Source: Cordia subcordata (Eukaryota > Streptophyta > Magnoliopsida > Boraginales > Cordiaceae). Taken from it: a stretch of DNA of 64,000 nt. Shown here in pieces: positions 11,670 to 23,437 of the stretch (position 1 is its first letter; every line of letters starts with the position of its first letter). Both the position numbers and the translations under genes were made by a program. The stretch lies in the NCBI GenBank assembly GCA_028554755.1, contig JAPTOF010000020.1, positions 10,511,001-10,575,000 of the forward strand, in the 5' to 3' direction. The notes beneath the pieces are model-generated. The model saw only the letters and a program-made list of their open reading frames with translations. It did no database searches and was not told the origin of the DNA.

Positions 11670-12933
11670 GGGAAAAAGCCATTTTGCCCTATAATGTTAT
11701 AGCATTATCCCAAGCTCCACCATGAACTCTAATTTTTATCCAAATTTTCCTATGTACACTAACGCCCGTTAAAGATTTCTAGCGGTCAACTAGTTGGCCT
11801 TTTACAATTACTTTTTTGCCCTTTTTCCTATCTTCATTTATCTCTTTTTCCTATAAATTTCAAACATGACCTACTTATTCCTATGCTTTTAAATGTATTA
11901 TTTTTTTGGTCAATTAAATGTATTTATCATATTTTAATTTAACTTTCACTTTGCACATTGGGTAAATAAATTAAAAATATTTTTTACTATGTTTTTGTTA
12001 AATTAAAAATAATCTATTAAAAATAAGTTCCAGTCGCATGGCAATGCTACCACATAATTGAAAATAATACTTGACGATTTTATTAACGATTGCCAACATT
12101 TAGTAGCTGACGTAATAGTATAATAATTTTATAATTCTCGAAACATAAAAATTTACTCCCTCCGTTGACAAAGAGCAAACACGTTATATAGTACCAAAAT
12201 TCGTTACCAACAAATTGAAAGAAAAACAGCACAACACCATCATCAAATTATCACAAGAGGCTTACGTGAAAGAAAATAAAAACTAATAAAAAATAATTAG
12301 ATATTGGACACATGAATGGTTACGGAAAGATTAAAATTTGTAAAAATTATTTTCTAAAAAAATAATAAATTTTAAAAAATTGAAAATTTATTAAAAAATT
12401 TAAAAAGTTATTTTTGATAAAAAAAATTTGAACAAAAACCTGATTGAACAATGACTAAAATTGGTTGGGAAATTGAACAATGACGTTGGCAAACAAAACA
12501 TCCAGTGGGTATGCATCTCAGAAAGCAATTACGGCATTTGAGAATTTTTGACAAAAGAAAAAAGAAAGAAAAAAAAAGAGTGAGAAGGAAAACGACAAAT
12601 CTATTTACAGGGATACATGTTGGGATCCAAAGTTTAACAACTTGTTTCTTGTGGCGTTGCGTAACAATGGTGAACAATGACATTTTGTGCCAAGCGATAG
12701 CGAGACACATGTGTATAAGATAGTATCTAGGTTTTTATTGTTAGAATGGCTTTCAGGATTTTCTTTTCTTTTTATTTCTTTTTGTAATACATTAAAAAAA
12801 GACTAAAAAAACCTTATGACTTAACATTTCTTTAATGGTATTAGTGTCCATGGAGAAATTGGGGTAAAAATTAGAGTTCATAGGGGAGTTTGGGATAATG
12901 CTATGATGTCAAGGGGCAAAATGACTTTTTCTT
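11670..12933. mobile_element. Mutator-like non-autonomous element, 1,264 bp, 9-bp duplication
   Basis: Long inverted ends of roughly 115 bp: GGGAAAAAGCCATTTTGCCC on the left against AAGAAAAAGTCATTTTGCCC read inward from the right. Both continue through TAGCATTATCCCAA and ATGAACTCTAATTTTTA. The exact 9-bp repeat TTAATGTTA flanks it (11661-11669 and 12934-12942), as expected for the Mutator superfamily. No transposase is present. The interior between 12,470 and 12,720 is less AT-rich than its flanks and has open frames on both strands, so a captured host fragment is possible, but I do not recognise one. Confidence 0.8.
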
Positions 12934-13001
12934 TTAATGTTAATTGAAAAATAATTAAAATTTATTATTTTAATTATATTTGTTATGTTGTTTGAAATTA
13001 C

Positions 13002-13312
13002 GTGAAAATAAAAATAAGTCAACCTTCTCCTTTGCTGACGAGGGAACCCAACCAGTTAAGCCCCACCGCCGTAGAGCTCGACCACTTGTTCGTAAATCTC
13101 AATTGCAATAACCAGCCTGGTGACTATTCTACTAGATCAGTCAGACACTTGAAGTGTAGGTGTGCTGGGTTGCTCTGGTTCACCCTTTCATTAAATACAA
13201 GTGGGAAAGGGATAAAGAATAGAGGGGAAGATGCGTTCAGCGCTGATTCAGAAATCAATAAATTTGTGGATGAGATCGAAGCAAGAGTAGAGCAGTGGTG
13301 ACTCAGAACCAA
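13002..13312 (+). other. Unrecognised gene-like fragment
   Basis: A block with markedly higher GC than its surroundings has an open frame of about 99 codons ending ...DAFSADSEINKFVDEIEARVEQW and a stop. The C-terminal part looks like ordinary protein sequence (acidic, amphipathic). I do not recognise the family, and there is no convincing start or splice context. It could be a captured exon, a pseudogene piece or the last exon of a diverged gene. Confidence 0.25.
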
Positions 13313-13654
13313 GTCACTTTCCAGAGCGCCGCAAAGTTAATTTTAACCATCGTATTCAAATTCTGGCGTTGTCATAGTGATGACTCGACTCCTTTGTTTA
13401 ATCTATTTTTATATGATCACTAAAAATTCATCTATTTTGGATTGTTTTAGAATTATAAATTTTGTGATCGATGTATAATTGTATGCTTTAATTTATATAT
13501 TGAATTAGTCAAAAATTCCTCCTATCTTTCAATTTTGACTGTGTAATTACACAAATTATACCATACACCTTTCACACGATACACTCCCTTGCGTCATACA
13601 CACTCTTTGTGCATGTATCAGATGCGCTTGTTTAAAAACAGAAAAACTGATTTA

Positions 13655-14150
13655 ACGTACCTTCCTCTCTCTCTCTCTCTCTCTTTCTTTCCCTTTTTAT
13701 GCTTTCTCTTTAATATTCTCTGAAGAAAAAAATCTTGCTATTGCCCTCACTATTGCCACCGATGTCTTGCCACAACTTCTCTCTCTCTCTTTCCCTTTCT
13801 TTTTTTTTTTTTTTGGTGAAACGCTAGCAGACCTAGTGTGTATATGTACACATACAATCAAATCTACAAAAATTACAGTAGATTTGTTAGTTTGTGTTAT
13901 ATATCGATCTACTGTGTATATAGATCTATTATTTGTGTTCGTATGTGTGTGCTTTGGATGTGTGAGTGTAGATCAGGTTTGTGTGTGTGTGTGTGAGTCT
14001 GTGAAGTGCTGTATTTGCATGTGTAACAACTGTGTGTGTGCGCACGCGCGCCATATGTGAGAGGGACGTATGTGTAAGTGTAGATCTAGTTGTGTGTGTG
14101 TGAGTGTGTGTATGAATTGTTGTGTTTGTGTGTAGATCTATTATTAGATA
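13655..14150. repeat. (CT)n and (GT)n-rich region
   Basis: A (CT)n tract at 13664-13690, a second one near 13,777, a poly-T at 13,800-13,815, then GT-rich sequence with TGTGTG tracts (13,978-13,995 and 14,085-14,113). The ORFs on both strands here are repeat products (His-Thr or Cys-Val rich). Confidence 0.8.
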
Positions 14151-14154
14151 AGTT

Positions 14155-14590
14155 TTGAACATGTTGTGGACATTTCATTCAAATATTTGAGCATTTCGTT
14201 TGAATATTGTGAACATTTCACTCAAAATTGCAATTGTGAATCAGTTGTAGATATGAATATGTCGGTCATAAGTTGTGAACATGTCGTCAAGTAATTGTGA
14301 ACATATAATGAAAAATTTTGAACTTACAATGCAAAAGTGGGAAATAATTAAACTTATTAACATATGATGTAAAAATTGTGAACAATTAAAAGTTTGAATA
14401 TAAAGTATTAAAATTATGAACATATAATATTAAATTGGTAAGTGATTAAAATTTGTGAATGCATAATATAAAATTGTGAACATACGTTATAAAAATTCTG
14501 AACATATAAAATATGAACACATAGTTGAAATTGTAAAAATATAAAAATTGTGAATATATAATATAAAAAATATGAAATTTTAAAAAAATA
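14155..14590. repeat. Array of degenerate GAACATATAATATAAA repeats
   Basis: The phrase 'TGTGAACATATAATATAAAA' recurs about every 20-30 bases in diverged form. It is the same motif family as the array at 20.75-21.65 kb. Both arrays lie next to GTACTGTA/GTGAACA...TTCAC sequence, which suggests subterminal repeats of one transposon family. Confidence 0.6.
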
Positions 14591-14596
14591 AATATT

Positions 14597-14780
14597 GGGT
14601 ACTGTAACGAGTACTATAGCGCGTGAACAATATTCACAGGGAGGTGTATGATGGTTGGGTGGTGCATGGTAAAAAATTATGCAATTTTTAAAAAAATAAA
14701 CATTGGGTACTATCACGAGTACTGTAGCAAGTGAACAATATTCGCAAGGAGGTGTATGGTGATTGGGTGGTGCATGGTTG
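14597..14780. repeat. 108-bp tandem duplication
   Basis: Unit 1 (14,597-14,704) begins GGGTACTGTAACGAGTACT. Unit 2 (14,705-14,780, truncated) begins GGGTACTATCACGAGTACTG. Both contain GTGAACAATATTC and AGGAGGTGTATG...TTGGGTGGTGCATGG. Probably the terminal part of the transposon family whose subterminal array lies just upstream. Confidence 0.75.
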
Positions 14781-14799
14781 TTGTGGTGCATGGCATAAG

Positions 14800-17376
14800 G
14801 ACTAGTGCAACCAAGTATATCTTTGGTCGTGTCAACTGCGTAGCAGACTGGGTTATTTATGCTATTATAATATATTTTTTTATCTTTTTATTAGAATTTG
14901 TACTAATATTTTATAACCGTATCTTTTATTGTATAGTTTTTTTATATATATTTTATATGCTATATTTTCGTTGATGTCTTTATATCCTTGTTGGTATTTG
15001 TAATATAAATTATCAAACTTGTTCTCGACGGAAAAAGAATCAGTAAAAATTAGACACTTTATGATCACAACAAACTCCAATTCTTTTTCCTTTTTTTCTT
15101 TTTTGGGTTCAGAAACTCTAATCTTGTTATTTATTCTTCCATTTGTTTCGCAATGAGACAAATTGGATTAGCATCCCAAGTGAAAATTCAGATTTTCTAT
15201 TTTTTTACTTATGAAAAGGAAAATATGATTGAAGGAACTCAATCGCGGAAAGATTAAAAGAGACTGAGCACCAATTAATTAAAAGCAAAAAAAAAAAAAA
15301 AAAAGACTGACCATCAATTAATAAATTTTACAAATTTTATAGAACCACAAGTGCGAGGAAGCACCAGTTAAATAAGTAAAGGAACCTTCACAACCTTTAT
15401 CTTAAATCCACAAATTTAGATTTTTTGCCACAAACGAAATTCTGAGGGGACGACCCAACTGACTTCATACTTGGTTAATTACTCGGAACTTCAATACGTT
15501 AGAGTAAACAAGTGCAAATTTACTAATCACAATTGCAAAAGACTTTATGTCATACAATTGACCACGTTATACATGTCCAGCCAAGTCAAAATCAATTTTA
15601 TTTCCTTTTTCTAATTTTAGTACCGCAACGTGATCCCATTGAAATCATTACTCTGACAGTTATGACTTGGGTTTGAATCTTATGAAAGACGGAGGTTGAG
15701 TTGGATTAGAGGTGAAGGATTTTAAAAAAATTATTAAAAAAAAAGAGTTAACTATGATTTTGGTGAATAATATGTTACAACTTTACGGGTGAAAAAGAGT
15801 AAGAAAAAGAAAATAAAGGGATAAGATGGCATTCCACATTGCCATTCATGAAGACAGCAGAAGTCGACACTTGGGCAAGTATGCAGTATTAACAAATGTA
15901 TGGGAGGATTTTGAGTCAATTGCAGTATTATAAGAAATAATATACATTATTCATGATAAACTATAGGAAGATATTTTATAATTTGTCTGTTTTGCTTTCT
16001 GAATGTCCATCTTTTTGAACAAAATGAGATTCTACAAAAGCATACTAACAAAGACTTAAATACCTAAAGTTTGTTTTTATATATTTACACTCCATTATTT
16101 TTAAAATATTCATATTAGTCCTTAATATTTCACAAACTTGTTTGGATTAATTCTTCTTATTTTAAAAAACATTCATATTCATCTTAGTTCTAGATTTTCA
16201 TAAATCTATTCAAATTTAATTCTTTTTTTATTGAAAGAAGAATTAGTATACATAAATTTGTAAAATATCGACGACTACTATGAATATTTTAAAACCTCTA
16301 AACTGGTGGTTGGACATGTAAATATTTTGCTGGCTTATTTTAAAAACCCTTAGCAACAAAAGTCCAATTAGGTAGCTCGCTTAGCAAAGTTAGATTGATC
16401 CATGATGCAAGGCAATGATCTGGTGTTAATTGAAGCCAAATGACATGAACGAGAATTTTCTGCAACTATTTCCACCCTGATCAAAGAGAAGCGATGGCAG
16501 TAGAAGGTGATTAATCATAGTATATATTGACAATTTTTTTCTTTTTACAGACTGTTTGGAACAAATGAAAGAACAAAAAGACCGATATGAACAATAATGC
16601 TTAAGTGGAGTGATGATTTATTGTAGTTAGAGTTTTCAAATTTGAATCTCAATAACTTCTCGTTACAAATATTATTTGACTCTTGATTAACTTGAAATAT
16701 AAAATGAAGTAATTACTTTATTACTTTATTAGGATATCGTAGTCTTTGAATGAATTCAATATATATGATAAATTAAAATCGACCCACTAAATTTCCAATA
16801 TGGATAACTCTTTAATAACATCATAATGTAGATGAAGTGTAGCCAACAAGAACCTGCTAAACTCAAAGAATGTCACCAAGACGTCGTCAATGACTCAATT
16901 CATATAATATCATCGCAAAAGGCAACACTTTCCAGAGATATTAATGTAAAATAATGTTTATATTCTTTTATCAATACTACATGTTTTTATTCGTAAATTA
17001 TTTTCCCTTCAAAATATTATACTTTTCTTTATCAATATCACATGTCTTAATATAAACTCTAAAAAACACATAAGATACTCAATAGTGATGTGCTAGGACA
17101 AAGCTTGATATTTGAAATATATATTTGTATTATTTTTGAATGTTTATTCTTATCTTTCGTTTTGAAATTTAAACGAAGAAAAAAAGATTTACAAAAATTT
17201 TCATGATAATGCTACAATGCTAAGCTACTAATATTATTAATTCAGTTTTAAGTAATATTTTTGAACAATTATTGTTATAATAATACCATTAATTATAAAA
17301 TAAATAAAAATATTACAACAATTCATTTCTCTCGTATAATATACAAGATATATACTAGTTAAGAGAAGAAAGATGC
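14800..17376. other. AT-rich intergenic DNA
   Basis: No gene is seen. ORFs at 14,756-15,161 are Ile/Tyr/Phe-rich low-complexity products. One SINE-like copy near 15,640 is listed separately. Confidence 0.55.
15640..15735 (+). repeat. tRNA-derived SINE copy (family shared with 27.77 kb)
   Basis: GTTATGACTTGGGTTTGAATC is a B-box-like core. It is followed by TTATGAAAGACGGAGGTTGAG, TGGATTAGAGGTGAAGGAT and an A-rich tail. The copy at 27,766-27,860 aligns along its length. The A-box region is degraded. Confidence 0.5.
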
Positions 17377-17530
17377 GGACGCATTAGTCAATACCAACTG
17401 AAAATGAAATATTGTTTACCAAAAAACTCAAAATGGAATAATTCTTCAATTGCGTACTTTTTCTTCTTTTTTCCCCCTTTCCAGTTCTTTCCATGAAATT
17501 ACAAGAAGGGAAAAGCAAATGAAGATTTAC
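17377..17530. repeat. Copy 1 of a dispersed 150-bp direct duplication
   Basis: GCATTAGTCAATACCAACTG...AATAATTCTTCAATTGCGTAC...ATTACAAGAAGGGAAAAGC recurs at 19,889-20,050 in the same orientation with moderate divergence. The two copies bracket 2.4 kb holding the 18.0-19.0 kb MITE. Likely an old local duplication. Confidence 0.7.
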
Positions 17531-18010
17531 ATTTGGGAGGAATTAATAATGTCTCCCCATTGATTTTTTATAGTATATACGTATCTCTTGTTCTTTATAT
17601 GCGATAATATTTGCTCTGATCCTTAGAACTTATTTAGCTCATTTTAGATTTTCACTACTGAGGATTTTTATTTTGGACTCCTTCCTAAATTTTATCACTC
17701 AAGCCATAAGGTAATAGGTCCAAAACGTTAAGAGCATAATTTAAAGGAGCAAAAGTAGGTAAAATTAGTTTTTAATTGATACATGGAGTACGTTTCATAT
17801 TTTGTTTAATTGACGCATGAAGTATTCTTTTTTTTTTTTTCTTATTAGTTTACTAAAAAGATACAAGATGTATAGTGATCCAATAGGCCCAAAAAAAAAA
17901 AAAAGGAAAAAGGAAACAATGAACTTTGGAAAATAACAAACGGCCCAGGCCTACTTTATATCTATATAATATAAGACGTACACGTGATAGAAGATTGAGT
18001 CTTAATATTT
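17531..18010. other. AT-rich intergenic DNA
   Basis: Poly-T and poly-A tracts at 17,828-17,840 and 17,890-17,904. No gene or repeat recognised. Confidence 0.5.
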
Positions 18011-19033
18011 AGGGGCCGTTTGGTCCAAGAGATAAAAAATTATTTTCGGGGATCACAATCCTAGGAATGATATGAAAGCTGTTTAGTATACCAAAAATAT
18101 TCTTAGGAAAATTTTGAAGTATTTTTAGGAATGCTAAATGATTATGTTTGGTTTAAATCTAACATTCTTGGAAATCTTGAGCTATTTTTAAAAAAAGTCC
18201 TAATTCAAAAAAATATTATTAAAATGTAAAATTAATTTATCTCAATATAATTAATTATTTAAAATTTTTTATTATTATTAATTTATTATTTTTAATCAAT
18301 TAATTAATTATTATAATTTTTAATTAATAATTCATTCATTCATTCATTCATATTTTTATTAGATTTTAAATTATTTAATTTTTTGTCTTATTAACTTTTT
18401 AGTTAATTTATTAGTTAATTATTTTCAATTATTATAATTTTTAATTAATTTTTCAATTGATTGATTAAGTTAATTCATTTTATCATTATTTTTAATTTTT
18501 ACATTAAATTAAATTTTAATTATTTTTTATTTTAGTTATTAGTTTTAAATTATTTTTTAATTTTTAATTTATTATTAAATTTTATTATTTTCTAATTTTT
18601 GAACTATTTATTTTCTATTTTTATTTTTATTTTTTTAATTTTTATTAATTATTTATTTATTTTATCATTAATTAAATAATTATCTGAATTTTTTATTTAT
18701 TTTATCATTAATTATTTTATAATTATTTTTTATCATTTTTATTATTTACGTAATTAATTTTTTAGTTTACTATTTTAAATTATTCTCAATTTTTTATTGT
18801 ACATTAAAACATTGTATAAATGTGCTTTTTGGTCTTTTTGATTTACTCTACACGTTCCTGAACATGGGAATGAAAGTTAGCCAATTTGTAGAAAATATTG
18901 GATTCTTGGAAATGTCAAAATGTGACATTTCCAAGAATATTTTTCCATTCTGTGAACTAAATATAAAAAATTAATATTCTTGACCTTACATTTTTAGGAA
19001 TCGTTTAGTATTTCGTGAACCAAATGCCTGCTT
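18011..19033. mobile_element. Non-autonomous DNA element, about 1.0 kb, inverted ends
   Basis: The left end AGGGGCCGTTTGGTCC is imperfectly inverted against the right end, read inward AAGCAGGCATTTGGTTCACG. GGGCCGTTTGGT-type ends are common in plant MITEs. Internal arms share ATTCTTGGAAAT and TTTAGTAT motifs. A 16-bp-arm palindrome (18,902-18,938) lies near the right end. The centre (18,230-18,800) is extremely AT-rich, nearly all A/T. No clear target duplication. Confidence 0.55.
18902..18938. repeat. Perfect hairpin, 16-bp arms
   Basis: ATTCTTGGAAATGTCA, a 5-nt spacer, then its exact reverse complement. It sits in the subterminal part of the 18.0-19.0 kb element. Confidence 0.9.
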
Positions 19034-19888
19034 AAGGAAAAATTTAGATGTTGGCACAAATACGTCTAATAAAACAATGATAAATGAGAGCTGGTAGTTC
19101 TAAAAAAAGAAAAAAGTGAGAACTTGTAATTTTATCAGTTTTAATATATAAAACTTGAAATCGAAGCGTCGCAAAACGTGAATTTTTGGAGTTGGCCGTG
19201 GGGACTTTTCCATTAAGGAAGCCTCCTCCTTTGTAAAGTTTTGATGAGCCATTTTCATAGCCCCACATGATAATGACATTTTTCTCTATTAAATTGGTCT
19301 CGAGATTTTGTTTTTCAATAATGTGTCATGGGAAGACAAAAGGCATTTGTCTGAGTGAGAAGGTAAGAGTGCACAACTCAATGATATGCGTTAAAATTTT
19401 GAAGTTTGGGTGCATTGGGTGGGAAAGAATTAGAGTATAACTCGTACGATATACAAATGAGTATAAATATAATAATTATGTTTTTTATGAAAGACTTGAA
19501 ATGATCAAATATAATATTTAAATTAGAGGAAATAAAATAAAAATTTATTTTATAATAAGAAATAATTTTAAAATAGATAAAAGGGATGAATTCAATAATT
19601 TCTGAAAATATGAAAATTTATGAAACAAAAAGTTATTCTTTTTTTAATTTTTGCATATTTTAATTTTTTTTAATGTTATGATTTTTTTTAAATATGTAAT
19701 AGTTGAGCTACAATTATAACTAAATAGAAAATAAAAGTTTAGTACTAGTAATCCAAAAATGTCCAAGTTGAAAATACATACATACACAAACCAAAGGGTC
19801 TCTTTGAATTGGTTAGCCCTAATAAGCATAGATGTTACTTGCTTGATGAACTATTAAGCAAGTAACATGATGGGTATTAAAATATTTT
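19034..19888. other. AT-rich intergenic DNA
   Basis: Open frames at 19,044-19,268 and 19,644-19,829 on the minus strand have no recognised domain. A short hairpin, GTTACTTGCTT with AAGCAAGTAAC, sits at 19,834-19,866. Confidence 0.5.
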
Positions 19889-20050
19889 GACACATTAGTC
19901 ATTATTACCAACTCAAAATGGAATATTGTTTTACCCAAAATAAAAAAGTCAAAAAGGAATAATTCTTCAATTGCGTACTTTTCCTTCTTTTTTTTACTCC
20001 CTTTCTTGTTCTTTCTATGAAATTACAAGAAGGGAAAAGCAAATAAAGAT
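19889..20050. repeat. Copy 2 of the dispersed 150-bp direct duplication
   Basis: Matches 17,377-17,530 in the same orientation (ACATTAGTCATTATTACCAA...ATTACAAGAAGGGAAAAGC). The match ends exactly where the next inverted-repeat element begins (about 20,053), so the element inserted in or beside the duplicated tract. Confidence 0.7.
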
Positions 20051-20052
20051 TT

Positions 20053-22280
20053 TGAAGGTATTTGGTTTGGCTTTTAAGTTGGTCAAACTTGTTTAAATCC
20101 CAAATTAAATTAGTAGTCGTGTTTGTTTTAATTAAAATATGATTTTAAAGTGGCTTTAAGTAGAAAATAAAACACTTCCAATCCCCAGTTTCTACTTTTT
20201 ATGGATATAAGAGAGTGTTTGGATTGGCTTGTTGAAAAATTATTTACAGTACTTTTGGTTTTAAGTGACTTTTCTCAATTTTCTATTGCAATTAGTTACA
20301 TATTAGAATAAAGATTGTAGTTATAAAAATAAGTACTTATATAGTTGGTTAGAATATAAAATAAATTTAGTTATTTGTTTATTTCTTAAAAGTATATTAT
20401 CAAAATGTTATTATTTAATAATTTAATTTATACTATATATAATATAAGTATATAATAATTATTACGTAAATTATAGTAATAAAGATAAAAAGATAAGGAT
20501 AAGATAGTAAATATTTGATCAAACCTGTTTTTTCAAAAGTACTTAAAAAGGAAAAGTTAGGAGTGAAAAATTTTATTATTTTCTGCTTATAGCTACTTAA
20601 AAAGACACTTTTTATTAAAACAAATGTGTCTACTAGTGTTCAGATTGTATCTACACTATGCATCATGTGCACAATGCTCCGTATGAGCACTGTACAATGT
20701 ACTATACGTGAACACTATACGCGCACTGTACATGTGTTCAATATAGATTTAAAAATTTTATATTATATGTTCAAAACTCTTATATTAAGCTGCAAACATG
20801 TTCAAAATTCTTATATTACATGTTCAAAAGTTTAAAAGCAAGTTCACAAAATAAAAATTATAAGAGTATAAATTTTATACTATATGTTCAAAACTCTTAT
20901 ATTATATGTTCAAAATTCTTATATTATGCGTTCAAAACTCTTATATTACAAGTTCAAAAGTTTAAAAACAAGTTCAGAAAATAAAAATTGTAACCTCATA
21001 TATTTATACTCTATGTTGAAACCCCTTATATTACATGCTCATAAATTATACTATGTGTTCAAAACTCTTATATTACATACTCAAAATTCTTATATTATAT
21101 GTTCAAAATTCTTATGTTATATATTCAAAATTCTTATATTATATGTTCAAAACTCTTATGTTATATATTCAAAATTCTTATATTATACGCTCAAAACTTT
21201 TATATTACATACTCATTGATTGTACTTTGTATCTTACATTACATGCTCAAAATTCCTACATTATATTTTTAAAATTCTTTTATTATATGTTCAAAATTTT
21301 TTATATTATATGTTAAAAACTCTTATATTACAAGTTCAAAAGTTTAAAAGAACGTTCACAAAATAAAAATTATAATCTCATAAACTTTATACTATATGTT
21401 CAAAACTCTTATATTACATGCTCATATATTATACTTTGCGTTCAAAACTCTTATATTACATGTTCAAAATTCTTATATTATATATTCAAAACTCTTATAT
21501 TAAGCTACAAACATGTTCGTAATTTTGAATTTAATTTCAAATTTTTTAACACATTTGTAACTTAATATAAGAATTTTGAACATATAATATAAGAATTTTG
21601 AATATATAATATAAAAATTTTTAATCTATAATATAAGAATTTTGAACATATATACTGTTACGTACTTTGCACGCTTACTATTCACACACAGTACAATTTA
21701 CACATTCCCTATGGAGCACAGTAAAACTTACAGTGTTTGGATTGGTTTATTGAAAAGTTACTTAAAGTTCCTTTGGCTAAGCAGTTTATTTTTTTTTTCA
21801 ATTTTAAGTAGTTATGTGTTTGAGTAAAAGTTATAGTTATAAAAATAACTGCTTACATTTTTTGTTAAAATGTGTTAAAAAGTAACTTATGTTATTAAAA
21901 TAACTATAAAAATATGAAAATAGAGTTCAGTTAAAATACAACATAAATACAGTTATTTATTTATTCTTTAAAAATATATTATTAAAATATTATAATTTAA
22001 TAATTTAATTTGTGTTATACAAATATAAGTATACAATAATTATCAAATAAACTATAATAATAAAGATTGGAGGGTGTTGATTTAGTTTTTAAGTTGGTTA
22101 AATGTGCTTTTTTTTCAAAGCACTTAAAGCCATAAAAAACAAAAGTTAGGCAATGGAAAAATTTTTATTTTCTACTTAAAGCCACTTTAAAAAAATTATT
22201 AAAATAAATGTGTCTACTAACTTAAATTAGGTTTCAAGCAAGTTTGATCAACCTAAAAGCCAAACCATACACCCTCTAAA
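20053..22280. mobile_element. Composite fold-back element, 2.2 kb
   Basis: The left end (20,056-20,125) GGTATTTGGTTTGGCTTTTA pairs with the right end (22,205-22,275), read inward GGTGTATGGTTTGGCTTTTA, for about 65 bp. Inside, a roughly 420-bp segment (20,213-20,636) recurs in direct orientation at 21,731-22,205. Both copies begin GTGTTTGGATTGG, with the 20.75-21.65 kb array between. A second, shorter inverted pair (22,076-22,097 and 22,318-22,341, GGAGGGTGTTGATTTAG type) overlaps the right end. There is no coding sequence. Best read as nested copies of one MITE family. Confidence 0.55.
20745..21650. repeat. 22-bp minisatellite array, mixed orientation
   Basis: The unit ATGTTCAAAACTCTTATATT with two more bases repeats with small changes through about 21,510. 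It is then followed, from 21,560, by the same unit inverted (AATATAAGAATTTTGAACAT). Larger interspersed blocks (AAAAGTTTAAAAGCAAGTTC) recur three times. Several overlapping Ile/Tyr/Leu/Ser-rich ORFs on the plus strand are frame shadows of the array. Confidence 0.85.
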
Positions 22281-22341
22281 TTGGACTTTTTGTAGATTTA
22301 ACCAACTTAAAGACTAAATCTAACACCCTTCAATCTTTTAA

Positions 22342-22688
22342 AAAAATTAATTGATTTATCCAAATTTATCACATTGGTAACCCTATCAAAATTATCATAT
22401 CAAAGGTCTATTTGTATTGGCTTTATCTTAAAAAAAAAGTATTTTTTACTTTTTTTTTGCTTAAAGAAAGTTTTTTTTTAACTATTTGGTTTTAGATTTA
22501 AAAAGAGTTCAATTTTTTTCAAAAATAAAAAATATTAACTTTTTTTTAAAAATTAAAAATTATAAAAAGAAATACTTTTAAAAAGAAATCAATCCACTTA
22601 GACCACTAATAAGCATAGAAGTAACCACAGTTGGTTACACGGTGCATTTTGGTTGTGCCTCATGGCAAGTAGAATGCTTCTTGCTTAA
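22342..22688. other. AT-rich intergenic DNA
   Basis: Poly-T and poly-A rich. No gene or defined repeat recognised. Confidence 0.5.
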
Positions 22689-23437
22689 GTTGCCGGCAGC
22701 TGAGGAAATTTTTTATTTTTACCTTTATTTTAAATTTTTATATCAAAAATACCCTACTTTTTAAAATGTTTTCAAAAATGCCCTTTTCGGTAAGTCACCT
22801 ACCGTTTCGGTAGGTGACTTGCCGTTCACGGATCCCCAAAAAAAATTTTAAACGGGTATTTAAAAAAAATTTTAAGAAACGATGTATTTTTTACGAAAAC
22901 GGTAAGTCACCTATCGAAAATGGTGGGGGGGTGGAGGCGTGGGTATGGGGGCTTGTAATGCATTAAATGCATTTGCACAATTTGTTGGCTGAAAGGCTTG
23001 TGTGCATTTAATGCATGTGCCTTGGTCTTTTTTGGCTGCATTTAATACATGTGCCTTTGCTTTTTTTTTTTTGTTTCAATGCAGAATGTTGGCTAGTTGG
23101 CTTCAATGCAATTTTTTTTTTGGCTGCAATGCATGGGCCATTTTCGGTAAGTCACCCGCTAGTTGGCTTCAATGCAATTTTTTTTTTGGCTGCAATGCAT
23201 GGGTCATTTTCGGTAAGTCACCTTACTGCTTTCGTTAAAAACATAATCGTTTATTTTTCAATTTTTTTTCAAATTTTGGGATCCGTGAACGGTAAGTCAC
23301 CTACTGTTTTTTCAAATTTCGGTAAATAACTTACTAAAAAAGGTATTTTTGAAAACATTTTAAAAAATAGAATATTTTTGACATAAAAATTTAAAAAAAG
23401 GGTAAAAATAAAAAATTTCCGGCAGTTGATCGTCAAC
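22689..23437. mobile_element. Fold-back / long-TIR element, about 750 bp, GGTAAGTCACC repeats
   Basis: Inverted ends of about 115 bp: on the left GGAAATTTTTTATTTTTACC, TATCAAAAATACCCTAC and AAAATGTTTTCAAAAATGCC, mirrored at 23,310-23,420. The motif CGGTAAGTCACC or a close variant occurs at about seven places in both orientations. A 66-bp tandem duplication (23,092-23,157 and 23,158-23,222) carries TTCAATGCA...GGCTGCAATGCATGGG. No transposase. A Mutator-like origin is possible; the target duplication is not established. Confidence 0.6.

Noticed and set aside
14155..14800. Regularly spaced repeats considered as a CRISPR array
   Set aside because: The units are degenerate and contiguous with no unique spacers of fixed length, and the genome is plant nuclear DNA.
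20884..21316. Overlapping ORFs of 93-111 codons that look repetitive
   Set aside because: Frame shadows of the 22-bp minisatellite; the repeats shift frame and no domain is present.
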